Below are positions 11,337 to 22,356 of a stretch of 64,000 nt of DNA, one piece after another. The position numbers were made by a program, and so were the translations under genes. The DNA comes from Notospermus geniculatus. Lineage: Eukaryota > Nemertea > Pilidiophora > Heteronemertea > Lineidae. The stretch lies in NCBI GenBank assembly GCA_002633025.1, contig NMRB01002746.1:23219-87218 (forward strand), in the 5' to 3' direction. The stretch's first letter is position 1; the number at the start of each line of letters is the position of its first letter. The notes below the pieces were generated by a model. The model worked only from the letters and a program-made list of their open reading frames with translations. It was not told the DNA's origin and did no database searches.

Positions 11337-12845
11337 TTATTTTCTGGATGACGCCTTGCCTTTCCGCCCGACTCAGTGTTTTCTTAAGCTTATCCAATAG
11401 GCTGAGTGGGACCTTGCGAGGTGCATGAACGACTGGGCGCACGTTCGGATCCAGCTCAATATGGTAGGGCTCAGCAAACTTTCCCAAACCTGTGAATACG
11501 TGCGCATACTTCTCGATGATGTGCTCCGCGTTTTCAGCGTCATGCGTCAGGGAGTCAATTCCAAGGGCGGGGCCTTCCCTAACGAGATCAAGTTCACGGC
11601 ATGCCTGCAGGCTAACTACGGTGGGCGAGTTCACGTTGGCTATGTAGAAATCAAACGTTCCCTTTCTGGAGCCAATCTCACAGGCTAGTGACACAAGTCC
11701 CGAGTGTTCAACATCTCTGCCTCCATAGCCATGTAGCTTGGTGTCCGACTTCTGTATGCGGGGTGTGGTGTCAAGTTTCTGCAGCTTTGCAAAAACACGA
11801 CTCGGCATAACACACGCCTCGGCTCCGGTATCCAGCTTGGCACGAACTATGGCTTTTCCGATACGTACATTTGCATACCACGCCTTTGGTGGGCCCATGG
11901 AGATGCCTCCCACACACAAAGTCTCTATAAGCAGGCAATCACTAGTAGTGTCATCTTTGAGCTGGACTTCATGTACACGATGTTGACCGCGGATTCCGCG
12001 TCTTCGTCCACGGCTGCTTTTTCCACGTTTCGACATGTCTGTACGGCAAAAGGCACTGAAGTGGTTCATCTGGGAGCAGGTGTGACACTTTTTTCCATGT
12101 GCGGGGCATGCCTCTTTCTGCGCGCTATGTTTAGTCCCACAACGAGTACAATTAGCAGTGTTCTGGCTGGGCCTCTGCATTGTAGACTGGCCTACCTGTG
12201 GCTTTGACGTGCGCTGTCTTGACTTTTTGACGAAATCAACTTCGACGTTGCGGACCTTGCTGGTGGCACCGGCCTTTTTGAGGGCCTCCATTTCACGTTT
12301 CGTATTCTCATGCAGCCGACATACACGGATCGTCTCATCTAGCTTTAACTTTGATCCATCTCTGTAAAGCCTCTTTTTTACTTCGGTGGATAGGCACGAG
12401 AAAACCAGCTTGTCCCGAATGGCTTCATCTACGTTCGCAAACTTGCACTCGGCGGCACGTGCACGTACATCAGTGAGAAATTTGTCGAAGGGCTGTCCTT
12501 CAGGGCGAGCGAAACTGTACCAGAATTCCTCACGCAACATCAACTGGGGATCGCGGACCTCACAGTGGTCCTTGAACTTTTTTGTAACGGTATTAAAGTC
12601 ATTTTTGTCCTCTGGGGGATCGACTGCACATGTTCTATTCCTTCCTCACCCATCACATGCAGCAAGGTGTTGACTTTCTTAGGCCTGTCTGCAGCATCAA
12701 GCCATATGGAAAACCTTTGAAACCAACGCTTCCAACCCTCACTGAGGTTGTTCTGGTCAAAATTGAGAGGTTCAGGCTGCCTCAATCCCAAAGCATTCAT
12801 GCCAGTCGTGCCAGTAGCCATGCTTTCAGCTGGTGGGTCGGGCAC
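11320..12845 (-). pseudogene. Gypsy gag, protease and start of reverse transcriptase
   Basis: Two overlapping frames make up one broken gag-protease region. Bases 12540-12845 encode the gag N-terminus ('FDQNNLSEGWKRWFQRF'). A one-base frame break around 12600-12620, near a run of five C on the minus strand, shifts into the frame that ends at 11320. That frame gives the rest of gag, two zinc knuckles ('CTRCGTKHSAQKEAC' and 'CHTCSQMNHFSAFC'), an aspartic protease with active site 'LDTGAEACVMP', and the first RT residues up to 'INEPTD'. There RT stops: the next codons belong to 'GVHFIADD' in another frame, so the intervening RT fingers and palm are deleted. Confidence 0.88.
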
Positions 12846-12922
12846 CGAGATTGCTCTTCAAAAGTCACTATTCTGCATCAGTGTTCAAAACTCACGTGTT
12901 GGGCGGGAACTACAATCTTCAC

Positions 12923-12940
12923 ACTACCATGCTGACACCA
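12923..12940 (-). other. Primer-binding site of the Gypsy element
   Basis: Directly inside the 5' LTR the minus strand reads TGGTGTCAGCATGGTAGT. A PBS next to the LTR starting TGG (complement of the tRNA 3' CCA) is expected. I did not identify the tRNA. Confidence 0.75.
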
Positions 12941-13136
12941 TGTAACATATGAATGGGTTCTTGCTAGGGCAGATTGATGGAAGATATCGAGACATGAGAA
13001 TGACACGAGGTTCATTTCAGATACCAACCATCTTGAATCTTTATTAACAGTACAGTGGCGCCATGGGCAATATGGGAACTAGCACTGGATCACAGGAACA
13101 TGTAATAGGCCTACATACACACAGGCAAATGTCACA
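12941..13136 (-). repeat. 5' LTR of the Gypsy element
   Basis: This is the 196-bp partner of 7950-8143, on the upstream side of gag in minus-strand orientation. It presumably contains the promoter and polyadenylation site of the element. It is followed on the plus strand by GCCTT, the right copy of the target duplication. Confidence 0.95.
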
Positions 13137-14170
13137 GCCTTGAGCCTATTTCACGAGTATTATATAGGAACGTTAATCCCTTTCATTGGCGTCGATCTTT
13201 AGTTCCTTGGGAACTTGTCTTTATTTTTTATTTCTTTCCTTGAGAATCCTTGAAATAAGTCACCTTACCAAGTATTTTCTATCAGTAGGCCCTATCATGG
13301 GCTTGTTCTTTTTTATTTTTTATTTCTTTCTCTGCTTTTAAAATGTACTGAATAATGGTTTAATTCTTTTCTGGTTTTATTTACATTTTAGATTTTCATT
13401 CTACTCGGCCTTTAGGCGTACTTTACGCTGATTCTATTCAAAATCTGAATCATCACTCCAGTTCGCATGAGAATGGCATAAGTTCGCATATGGATTTTGT
13501 TGAGCTGCTGCAACGGTTGACTTTGAGTTTGACTTGGCCATGTGTACTGGCTCACATCCGTCTGGACATCTTACTCCCTCCTTGGTTTGCTTTCCTTTCT
13601 TCTTTTCACCTGGAATTTAAACACCAGTATTACCTCTCAGAAATCGTTCTATTTAAAATTTGTCTTTCCCTGTATTTCTTAATTTTGCTTGCCTTTGTTT
13701 GCATCTTGTTGTTTTCTCTTTCTTCTCTCTACTATACCTCTTGCTGGTGTCTTTGCGTCTCGTACGATTCATCAACTGAAATAGCATGAATCATTTTTAA
13801 AGGTTTCTCAAACTACGTCTTACATTTATTTTTAACTTGATTAATCCAGCAGTGTTTCCATCTGAATTTTATGTCAATTTTTAATTGCATTATTGTAGCC
13901 ATCAACTTTTATTGATCAGTAGGTACCTTCATGTTACGTCTGGAGTCGAGACGTCTCTTGGCTGCGGCACGTCTTGGACATCCAGATCTTGCTCATCGTT
14001 CTCATTGACTTCTTCCAACCTATGTATTTTGCTGTCATCTAATTTTTCTGCAAGAAAGTATGAATATTTTGGTATCATTCTTAGTACACTGAAATTCTTT
14101 ATTCTTCAATGATACGTTATTTAATTGTTATTGTAAGAACACCGGGCCAGAACGACTAGAGAAATGTAAG
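13137..14170. other. No recognised gene
   Basis: T-rich sequence with several hydrophobic short open frames, such as 13490-13789. Their composition simply follows the T-richness, and I find no motif in them. No splice-flanked exon stands out. Confidence 0.4.
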
Positions 14171-15199
14171 TACAGGGTGTCTCAAAAAAAATGTTACCAT
14201 TTTGATTTGATCTCTAGTCCACATTCTTTGGACTAAATGTTTCATATTTTCAGGTTTGGTAGTGAAGATTTGGGAGATTTCATTCATACAGGAAGTTTGA
14301 CTTTTTATTCACTATGGTGTTCATAGTGGAGCAAAAACAAAAATGGTAGAAATGCGCAAAGCCATGTTATTTTTGTATCGGGTGGCCACTGCAGAAAATG
14401 ACAACCCTAATTTAATATGGCGTTATTCAAAAAGTGTCATAGCTATGACTTTGATATTTTGCACCTTCTATCTCAAGAATATTAGATATCTTTCCTCAAA
14501 ATTTCAGCTCCATAGAATGAATAGCATTAGAATAACAGCATATTCAAAATTTCTCGCCAAACCTGCAATGGCGGTCAATGAAATTGCACTGAACTTTCCG
14601 CACTGCATTATTGACATGAAATTTTAAACATGTCGCTGTTTTAGTGCTGTGTAACCTACTGAGCTGAAATGTTAGGGAAATCTATCTCATATCCTTTAGA
14701 TAATTGATGCAAAATATGAAAGTCATAACAATAATGGTTTTTGAATAACCCCATATTATAAAGGGTTTTCGTTTTTTGGGGACACCCGATATGAAGTAAA
14801 CTGTGATCACAAAATGGCTATACGTCAGACGTGATGAAAGACATCCACCTGGTAAATTTCTGATTAGTTATGAAGTCGAAAAAGTTTGAAACAAAGAAAC
14901 ATTGCATTATCAGGCCAAGAATAATCAAGGAGAACGCGTAATGCTCTCTCAGAACAAAAAAGAACATTGCTGCCGTTAGACACAGTGAAAATGTCTATTT
15001 TCAGTCACTGAATCGGAAAACTGCAAAATCACAAAAACTGTTATTGTGATTGTTACAAAAATAATATCAAAACCATTCTAATTTAATGAAAATTTCCCAG
15101 GTTTCTTCTAATCAGGACAGGAGTTTCATTTGAAGGAAATCAACAGTTTAATTTTTAGACAGGATCAAAATGGTAACATTTTTTTTGAGACGCTCTGTA
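14171..15199. mobile_element. Tc1/mariner-type TIR element, non-autonomous
   Basis: Inverted ends begin TACAGGGTGTCTCAAAAAAA at 14171 and close TTTTTTTGAGACGCTCTGTA at 15199, with the match continuing inward ('ATGTTACCATTTTGAT' and its complement). The terminal TA on each side fits the TA target duplication of IS630/Tc1/mariner elements, and 'CAGGGTGTC' is a common mariner end. The 1-kb interior encodes no transposase. It abuts the 3' end of the IS1595/Merlin-like gene. Confidence 0.8.
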
Positions 15200-17655
15200 T
15201 AACACTTTTTACCTTCTTTTCTGCTGCAGCACGTCTTGAAAATGAGACTGCCAAGGGGTATGTATATTCTACTTCTCCTTCCAATGTAAACACATCCTGC
15301 AGTACCCGGTAGTTGAAATAATGCCTCATGTCTATTTCGGTTCTGGTTGAAACTCCACATTATCTCGGTGACGTGAGCCTCTAGATTTGAAACTGATGTT
15401 CCATTGATTCTTTTGAAGTGATCTTTGGCGTGTTTCCACGCTCCCTCTATCTGGTTCGTGTGCACCGTCACAATTTCTTCTCTATCGTTTCTCCGGTATG
15501 TTTTCTTGAACGAATCTTCATGAACAACCTGAAAAGTGCCGATAAAACTTAAGTCCGTTTCCACTGCCGGGGATTCCTCCGAGCTTTGCTAGTGCGTGTT
15601 TTCCGGTTTTCACAGTTGCTGCAAATCTTGACGACCCCATTAGTGCACAAGTCTGCGCACTGACGAGGCCTTCACAAAACCTTAAAGTTTTCGAACGATT
15701 TATATTATTGTTATTATTCATTCTTACTGTAAAATGTTCATAACCAAGATCGTTCAGATCGTCGTATGCCGCCCAGCCGTCCGTGAATATTCATGTTCCC
15801 GGTTAAACGTGTCGAGTGATAATGTCGTTCAATGTACCCTTGTCTCGTTTGTCGACAGGTTGGATGATCAGCCTGTATTAAATAAAACCTCTGATTAATT
15901 CAATTGACAGAAAATTAAAAGCATGAAATACGTATTCAGAGCAACACCAGGTTAATAGAGAGGTTTCGCACCCTCACGTTTAGGTGATCGACTACATTTA
16001 GTTATACGTAACCGTAACCGGTGAACGGTTAGGTTTTAGCGGTTTCGCAGAGAGACGCGGCTATAGCCTAAACCTAAGAACTATCCGTATAGACCTATAG
16101 GTGTTTACGGTTAGTTCCTAGGTGAAGGCGAAGTAATGTTTTGACTCCACTCGAGTGACTACGAGTCGGCCGAGAGAAGGCCGACTGCTATTGTAGGCCT
16201 ATTGTGTGATGTGTTTGCGAGAGATTTGATCATGGATCTCCTACAAATGGCACTCGATAACGAAGATGACGACTTCATATATTCATCCTTCGAAATCTAC
16301 AGGGGTGGATCAGAGGGGGAGGGGTCTGAGGATTCAACCCCCCCCCCTCGGTGGCGAAAGATAATTTTTTATCGCTAAATATCAAACATCTCTTTTATGG
16401 CTAGATGCGTTATGTAGCCTATGGTTTTAAGGCGATTTAATTATCCAAACCCAATGAGTGATTTGGAGCGCTTTTTCGGACGCCCTCCTCATAAATTTTT
16501 GTCTATGATCATTAACCGGGATATCTTACAAACCGTACTCGCCTTGCGCGTACCGTGCTTGGTACCCGTGAACTGTGACCGGCTAGTGTATAGGCCTTCG
16601 TTTAGTGTGTGTGCACACGTAACAACTGCTCACAAGATGATGACGTAAAAGTGAATATTCAGCAAACCGTTCAGTTGCGAAAGGCCATACTGACCGCATG
16701 GGATTCCCGACGGGATTCAATGGAAACAGCCCTTTTTACACGGATTTGATTCACAACCAAAAAGCTTAATAAAAGATGATCCAAACAAAAACATACAAAA
16801 TGTTGCACGTGGTTTGTATAAGGAATCCTTCTGAAAGTGATAACAAAGAATAGCGATCACGGTTGGATGAGGGTTTTGATAAAAATATGTTGCATTTGCA
16901 AACCGTTTTTTTCTTGACGCATAGTGAACTCGCTACGGATAATGTCTTCTCTAACCGTTTGTGTACACGTCACTAGACCGCAAAATGTGATGACCTAAAT
17001 GTAGTCGGTTGCCTAAACGTGCCGGTGCGAAACCTCTCTATTATTATGTTGGTCTCGCGCTCGATTAGCCCAACGATCCACACTTTCACCCCACGCCTGT
17101 GCCCTCTCTCGTATTTTGATCTCCTTCCGAACAGGGTCTCGTCAACTTCTACTGTTCCGCTGAATTGTGTGTTTTGTACGTCTTGCCAAAAGAACTCTTT
17201 GAAGAGTTCTCTCACCAGGTTCGCCCAGTCCAGTGAACTCTTCTTATAATCGATGCATGTAAATTCCGCATTTCGGTGAATCGTGTTTCCATCTAACATT
17301 GATTTTATGAATAGCATAAGCTCTTGTACCTCGAAGTTTGACTTCTCGAAGAATGAAAATTTTCTTATGTCATTTCGTGTCTGGCCTCCAAACCAAACCA
17401 TCTAATTTCTTCGGTCAGCTCACCAGATGACATGTCGAACCGCACACCACGCATTTCATCTTGTTCCCCAGGAGCCCTCTTTCTCTCATCCAACCATGAA
17501 CCTTTTCCTCTGGTGCCGTCATTACTTTGAAAAAAATCCATGGACCGTGAGAAAAATCTATGAAATGTCGGCAATGTTGTCTGTCGCATCTCGAAAATTT
17601 CCGTGTTTCTTTTTTGAATCCATGACGATGCTGCGCTGATTCCGACCGCCAACAA
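15200..17655 (-). pseudogene. IS1595/ISXO2 (Merlin-type) transposase, spliced and decayed
   Basis: Minus-strand blocks form one DDE transposase. The N-terminal part (17655 to about 17400) is followed, after a one-base frame break near 17400, by 17399-17039, with 'RNDIRKFSFFEKSNFEVQ' and the core motif 'GTVEVDETLFGRRS ... VWIVGLIERE'. An exon at 15872-15728 follows, with acceptor TACAG|G and donor ACA|GTAAGA ('DKGTLNDII ... IFTDGWAAYDDL'). The last exon starts at 15528 (acceptor TTTTCAG; 'VHTNQIEGAWKHAKDHF ... EIMWSFNQNRN'). The VEVDE, TDGW and NxIEG..W blocks are hallmarks of the ISXO2/IS1595 fold, which eukaryotic Merlin transposons share. Phases match across the last intron. Two in-frame stops (15803-15805 and 15791-15793) and the insert at 15958-17038 show that it is dead. 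Confidence 0.85.
15958..17038. mobile_element. 1.1-kb TIR element nested in the Merlin-like gene
   Basis: The left end reads GAGAGGTTTCGCACC and the right end GGTGCGAAACCTCTC, flanked by TA on each side. The inverted match continues inward through 'CACGTTTAGG' and 'CGACTACATTTA' for about 45 bp with mismatches. No transposase is visible inside. It interrupts the coding sequence just after 'GLIERETN', so it landed after the Merlin-like gene was already in place. The TA flanks suggest a mariner-type or similar integration (inference). Confidence 0.8.
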
Positions 17656-17724
17656 GTACGCTAGTAGACGATGCGGAGAGTGTCAGTGAGGGAGACATCC
17701 GTCACTGTTACATCGACGACGTCA

Positions 17725-17746
17725 TGACGTCAGATTGGTGACGTCA
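17725..17746. promoter_or_regulatory. Two TGACGTCA palindromes
   Basis: CRE-type palindromes lie at 17725-17732 and 17739-17746, 14 bp apart. They are just upstream of the first visible codons of the Merlin-like transposase on the minus strand, so they could have been part of its promoter. This is speculative. Confidence 0.35.
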
Positions 17747-18061
17747 ATCCAGTGAAATCCAATGGCTGTCAGTCCGCACCCCCGTGATCCTGTATCTCTA
17801 AGACCGTCGCACACATTGATGAAATTTCAAAATGGCAATAGGCGCTCCAACCCACGAAGATTTTATTTTCTATCGAGTGTTGTGACAGGAATTGCAAACA
17901 TTTGGAGGTTGTTGTTGCGTCCTCTCTAAGTGTTGTTGTCGCAACCTTTCTTAGCAGTGTTACAGTTGTCGGGTGTTTCCCCCTTTCAAGTCCGTTTGAC
18001 TGGCAATAGTAATCACACGCCTTCTGTACACCGGCACAAACAAGCTAAGATGTCAGCAAAT

Positions 18062-18358
18062 TCATGTTCCTCGCTGAATGGAAGAAGCTGTCTGGCCCAC
18101 AACTGTATTTTCACTTGGACCACATTCGTTGTAGCCCCAACACGCCTTCAGGTAGTTGTCCATTACTTCTTTCTGCTCCTCGGTTAAACACAAAGGGCAA
18201 GCTTTTGACGCAGAGACTTTGTGCTCCGTCACCGTCAGACAGTAAAATCGCTGGTCATTTTCAGTAAGCCAGTGTCCGTTTCGGTGATCCGTCCGGGTTA
18301 AGTTGGCGAGGTCGCCTGATCGTTTGAAGTTTGTCAGGAGCAGACTTAACATCAGCAT
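18062..18358 (-). pseudogene. Tyrosine-recombinase-like fragment (Crypton-type)
   Basis: A 98-codon frame reads 'MLSLLLTNFKRSGDLANLT ... YCLTVTEHKVSASK ... LTEEQKEVMDNY'. The pattern of a 'QRPG/KRSG' turn followed by 'NLT', then 'V.EHKT.A' and a helix with 'LTEEQ', is the catalytic-domain start (Arg box and Lys region) found in Crypton-like tyrosine recombinases of invertebrate genomes. The second catalytic block (HxxR, Y) is not found nearby, and the upstream frames are broken. I infer a partial gene or transposon remnant. Confidence 0.55.
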
Positions 18359-18367
18359 ATCCCTGTT

Positions 18368-19096
18368 CGTTGAAAAGTCGGACCTGTTCGCTATGAATGA
18401 ACTACCAGCAGCATACGCGCTGATATTTTGCTTGGTCTTCTCCCAGTGCCAGGTTACCTGTTCTCAAAGGGTTGTTATTATTCCAGGACAGTGAAATGAG
18501 ACATAGGCCCTGCATGAAAGGAGATATTGTAATGTTATCTAATATTACCCCTGGACAGTACAGGGTCGAGACAGTCCCGAATAAGCAACAACTCTATTAC
18601 GAACAGGAACACGTCATTTGACCAACAATATTCCAACCTGAGGTGATTCATGTGAAGTGTGCATTTTCTGCTCTCAATGCACAGTTCCATTGGGTCATTT
18701 TCGGTGATATCACTGGTTCCCAGGCCTGTGGTCAGTTTCACATCGGTTGAATGGTTTTGTAAAAGCTTGCTCAACTTGCAGAGGTAGGGCATGTAAACCA
18801 AAAATCTAAAATACTTTTTTTGTAGAAAATAATTCAAATAGTTAATGGATATCACACAAATTTGCTAGCATTTTATGTGACATAGGTCTATGTGAAATTC
18901 GGCAGTGAAATAATGACTATTCCTTGTCTTTCTAGGCCTCTGAAATCTGGCATTGTCTCCTTAATTAGTAAAGGGCAATGCAATTGTTTTTGTGTCATCA
19001 TAGTTGTTAATCATTCAGTACAAAGCATCATCTGTGCAAGTTTCAAGCAAATCGAAACAGTAGTCGAAGAGTTATGCCGAACTTGTAACAACCCTT
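18368..19096. other. No recognised gene
   Basis: Bases 18368-18500 (minus) may hold the broken continuation of the recombinase-like gene. Beyond that I see only short frames without motifs. Confidence 0.3.
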
Positions 19097-19440
19097 AATT
19101 TCTGCCCAGCCCCTTTTTCTGCAGGAATCTTTGACCAGTAAGTAATCCTGTGCTTGGATGCATCATGCAAAACTTTATCATGATATGCTGCATTATCAAA
19201 CACCATGCATGCATACAATCCATAAACAAAGAGCTTTTCAAACCATTTGTAGAATACATCCGCATTCATGTTTTCATGATAGTCTTCTTGTGATTTTGTG
19301 TTGACTGTGAACAATTTTTCAGCACCATCTACCCAACCAGTCTCTGGACTTCCAGCATGCAACAAGACCCAACGTTCTCCTTAATTCCCATTCGACACTC
19401 TTCACACGCTCTCTTCTGAAAACCATCCTTATTCACTGAT
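19097..19440 (-). pseudogene. IS630-type DDE transposase fragment
   Basis: The minus strand reads 'GWVDGAEKLF', then 'EDYHENMNADVFYKWFEKL', then 'MVFDNAAYHDKV'. The block DYHxxMNxxxFxxWFxxx followed by (V/M)xDNAxYH is the middle of IS630/Tc1-like 'DDE_3' transposases, with the second catalytic Asp in DNAAYH. Upstream (19381-19440) a different frame carries 'RACEECRMG', perhaps part of the same gene after a frame break. The third catalytic acidic residue is not visible downstream, so this is a fragment. Confidence 0.7.
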
Positions 19441-19445
19441 GACCT

Positions 19446-20596
19446 GCAAAACAATAAAGAAAGAGTGTCAGTACATTCATTGTGACCGAAATGATTGCAA
19501 TCAATACTGTAGGTAATGAAATGGTGAATACTATTGTCACGCCCGAGCGGTAAGACGGACTTTACTTGAAATTAGTGAAAGGTAACTTGGTTCAGTAGGA
19601 CTAACAGATTCAACAAGGACAGGAATTATAATTGAATTCAATCAGTGTAACTTGTTTATTGATTATTGATTATGATTCATGAAATATAATACATACATGT
19701 ACATCAATACTATTGTTCATTCATCCATTCATTCATCATTTATTTACATATCTCAATTTGCATAGCTAATAGCAATCAATTCCACTATAAATTTCTAACA
19801 TAGGAGCAGCGTGGTACGCATACCTATGCTATCCATCAAGTAGAGGAACTCCTTCCCTGTAGCTGGCTCGCGGCTGTTTCAGGCTTTGAGTCCTTCCATC
19901 GAAATTGTTTCATAACCTCTTTAGGTTCTTGACGATGCAGTAATACGTCTTACGTGTTTCTTTAGGCGTTACTAGGCAATACGAACGTTGCATCATTTCT
20001 TGCTCATTTGCATTTCAAATGACAAACTTTGTACACAAAGGAAATTGCACAGCTTTCTTTTGTATATCTGGGCGCTCCAATATTAGAAATATCAGAAATG
20101 AGAAACTTTATTTAATGGCTGCATGCTTTAGACAAAATATCAGTGCACGCCTTCCTATCTTTCTAACTGCCAAATAATCATTTGTGAGGAAGCTGTTGTC
20201 ATCAAAAAAAGTTAAGTACATATTTCACCATGTAAGAATCCTCGGAGTGGAAAACGAATGATACAGCATCCTAGTTGAATAAGTATCAATCCACAATATA
20301 TTCATACAAACTCTCGATCACGTTTGTGAATTTTCTGTTTTCGTGCGCTCATTTGTAGAGGAATTCAAGACATGATTGTGCCTTGTTCTTATATAAGTCT
20401 CAGAAAGTGACGCGGTATTACTCGAACATTGGTTAGTAATTGACAACAGGGTGATCAGTTATTTCGATGGAGGCCCAAACAGCTGTGGGCTGTCGGGGGC
20501 CGAGCAAGGGCTGGAGTGGGATTGGGGTGAACCCACACAATCCGAATTTCCCGCCCAACCAGTCCGGCTTTTAGACTTTTCAACAGTACAGGGCCC
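19446..20596. other. No recognised gene
   Basis: AT-rich, without exons or motifs that I recognise. Confidence 0.35.
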
Positions 20597-20709
20597 GGTT
20601 GCACAAAACACATGTTAGCGCTAACTTGGTGTTAGCGCTAACTTTATGTTCATTTAACATAAAGTTAGCGCTAACACCACGTTAGCGCTAACAGGAGTTT
20701 TGTGCAACC
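20597..20709. repeat. 113-bp near-perfect foldback (hairpin MITE)
   Basis: The arms start GGTTGCACAAAA and end TTTTGTGCAACC. Inside are four copies of GTTAGCGCTAAC and the inner arm AACTTTATGTT / AACATAAAGTT around a 5-base loop. Almost every base pairs with its partner, so the strand could form one long hairpin. I see no target duplication. It is probably a small non-autonomous element. Confidence 0.85.
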
Positions 20710-21875
20710 CAGCCCAGAGGCGTAGAAACATAAATAGTCCGTGACGTCACGGGAGTTAAAATTAATAATTACACCGGCCCTTCTCTAAGAAATTCGCTTA
20801 AAACTACTAAATTTACTACCATCAATATTACTAGGCCTAAGATTTCAAGGATGATGACAAAATTATTGAGTGAAAAGGCTACATAGTTCGTTGGCACTTC
20901 TTGCGACTGGGCGCAAATAACAATGCGTGACATCTTGCATTTGCCGCGTAAACATCAAAATGGCAAGATCGCTCTTACAATACGACCAAAAGCAGCATTC
21001 CTACCGAACCGATTGAACTGAGATTTACAGATTACAATTATGGATACCTTAGCTAAACAAACTTGAGGAACTTTTTTCCAAGGATGTGGAAGTGAGGTAT
21101 ACACGAGCGAAGCTCGGAGACGCAAGTGCGTAAAAGTAAGTTGACCTAGTGCCGAGTGTACATTTGTACACGCCGTTATGTAAAATCTACAGGTGACAGT
21201 GCAAAAGCATCAGCCAACGTGTATCGTGGCACGCAGACAAACTTTCGCTGCGGAAAAACCAGTGACTGAATTATTCGACTAATTACCAAGGTAACTTGCT
21301 AATAATAATTAAATGGTCATGACCTGATGAACTTGCCAACTTTAGAAGCTTGACAGCTAAGAAAATCTTGAGTTTATGCCTCGGCAATAAAACGTGAGTC
21401 TGACAGCAGAAGTTCGTGGGCCTAGAAAAAGCTACCAAAAGACACTTATGTCTTGATTATAACATCACCAACATTTAGGTAGAAATTCTCAGTTACTATT
21501 GAAGGATTCGCCCCTCAATTTTTTTTGAAGTAGATCACCATAGGCAAAATTTAATTAATAACCAAGGCTGACGTGGTTTCAAAAAAATAGGTCAAACGCA
21601 TGTGTGACGATCCAGTCATCACAGGGCTGAACTGTGAACGGTTCCACAGCTGAATTAGTGGTACTCAGCATTGTAATGACCAGATCGTCTCACTACCCCC
21701 TCCTTAAAAACAAGCCGTCCCCGGCGCTAACATCACACTTTAGACTAGAAAAGTAGGCCTACTACAATTACACCGGATTAAAGTTGAATCACACAATTGT
21801 ATATACAATGATTACCAGAGAACTGAGTGGTGAGCAATTATATCTCTTAAACATTTAAAGGTTCTGAAAGCCACA
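20710..21875. other. No recognised gene
   Basis: No exon or RNA gene is recognised. The sequence is mostly AT-rich and ends at the TTAA that borders the large element at 21876. Confidence 0.35.
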
Positions 21876-21944
21876 TTAAAGCTGAAGCTGTCATGTTCTG
21901 AGCCTTCGTTTGAGGTGTTTGCAGGGCGTTAGCATTTCTCTCAG

Positions 21945-22205
21945 TTCGGGAAATTTCCGATTTCTGAAACGTTTCCGATATCGGAAGGTATGCGCGCGCA
22001 GCGATTCTGAATTCGGTAACGTTGCCGATTTCGGAATCGATTCCGATTTTGGAATCGGAAAAATACTCTTTGGCGAATGGTCTCGTACGTTTCCGAAAAC
22101 AGAAACGTTTCCATTATTGGAAACGTTTCTGTTTTCGGAAACATCTGGGAATTACGTTTTCTAAATTCGGAAACATCCTGGTTAAACGATTCCGAATTTG
22201 GAATC
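21945..22205. repeat. Left subterminal palindrome-rich repeat
   Basis: Many overlapping TTTCCGATWTCGGAAA-type palindromes. A perfect inverted repeat sits at 22089-22142, with 25-bp arms GTTTCCGAAAACAGAAACG... around the loop TTAT. The part 21945-22025 recurs inverted at 28600-28675. Arrays like this at transposon ends commonly serve as transposase binding sites; that role here is inferred. Confidence 0.8.
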
Positions 22206-22356
22206 CAAAATGGATGACCGTTATTTCAACAATTTGAAAAGTGAAATTTGATCTATGATCATCGGGCAAATAATAAACTTTGATGAAAAAAACGGAACGC
22301 AGGTATATCCATTAACACCCTATTTATTTGCAGAAGGTCATATTTTCACAGGTCCT

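Larger units (their letters stand above)
7950..13136 (-). mobile_element. Ty3/Gypsy LTR retrotransposon, recent but with deleted RT
   Basis: This is a 5.2-kb element on the minus strand. It is bounded by two nearly identical short LTRs (7950-8143 and 12941-13136, TG...CA ends) and flanked by a perfect 5-bp duplication GCCTT (7945-7949 and 13137-13141). Reading on the minus strand, the order is LTR, primer-binding site, gag with zinc knuckles, protease, truncated reverse transcriptase, RNase H, integrase, polypurine tract, LTR. That order and the integrase type are Ty3/Gypsy. The short LTRs and single gag-pol layout suggest the Mag/SURL-like branch (inference). The near identity of the LTRs implies a young insertion, yet the coding region is broken: a frame break in gag, a deletion in RT and another break near the 3' end of pol. 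Confidence 0.93.

Noticed and set aside
9375-12945. Numerous plus-strand frames of 60-100 codons opposite gag-pol
   Set aside because: They are shadows of the minus-strand Gypsy coding sequence.
13490-13789. Hydrophobic 99-codon frame resembling a membrane protein
   Set aside because: The hydrophobicity follows from T-rich sequence; there are no motifs, splice sites or neighbours to support a gene.
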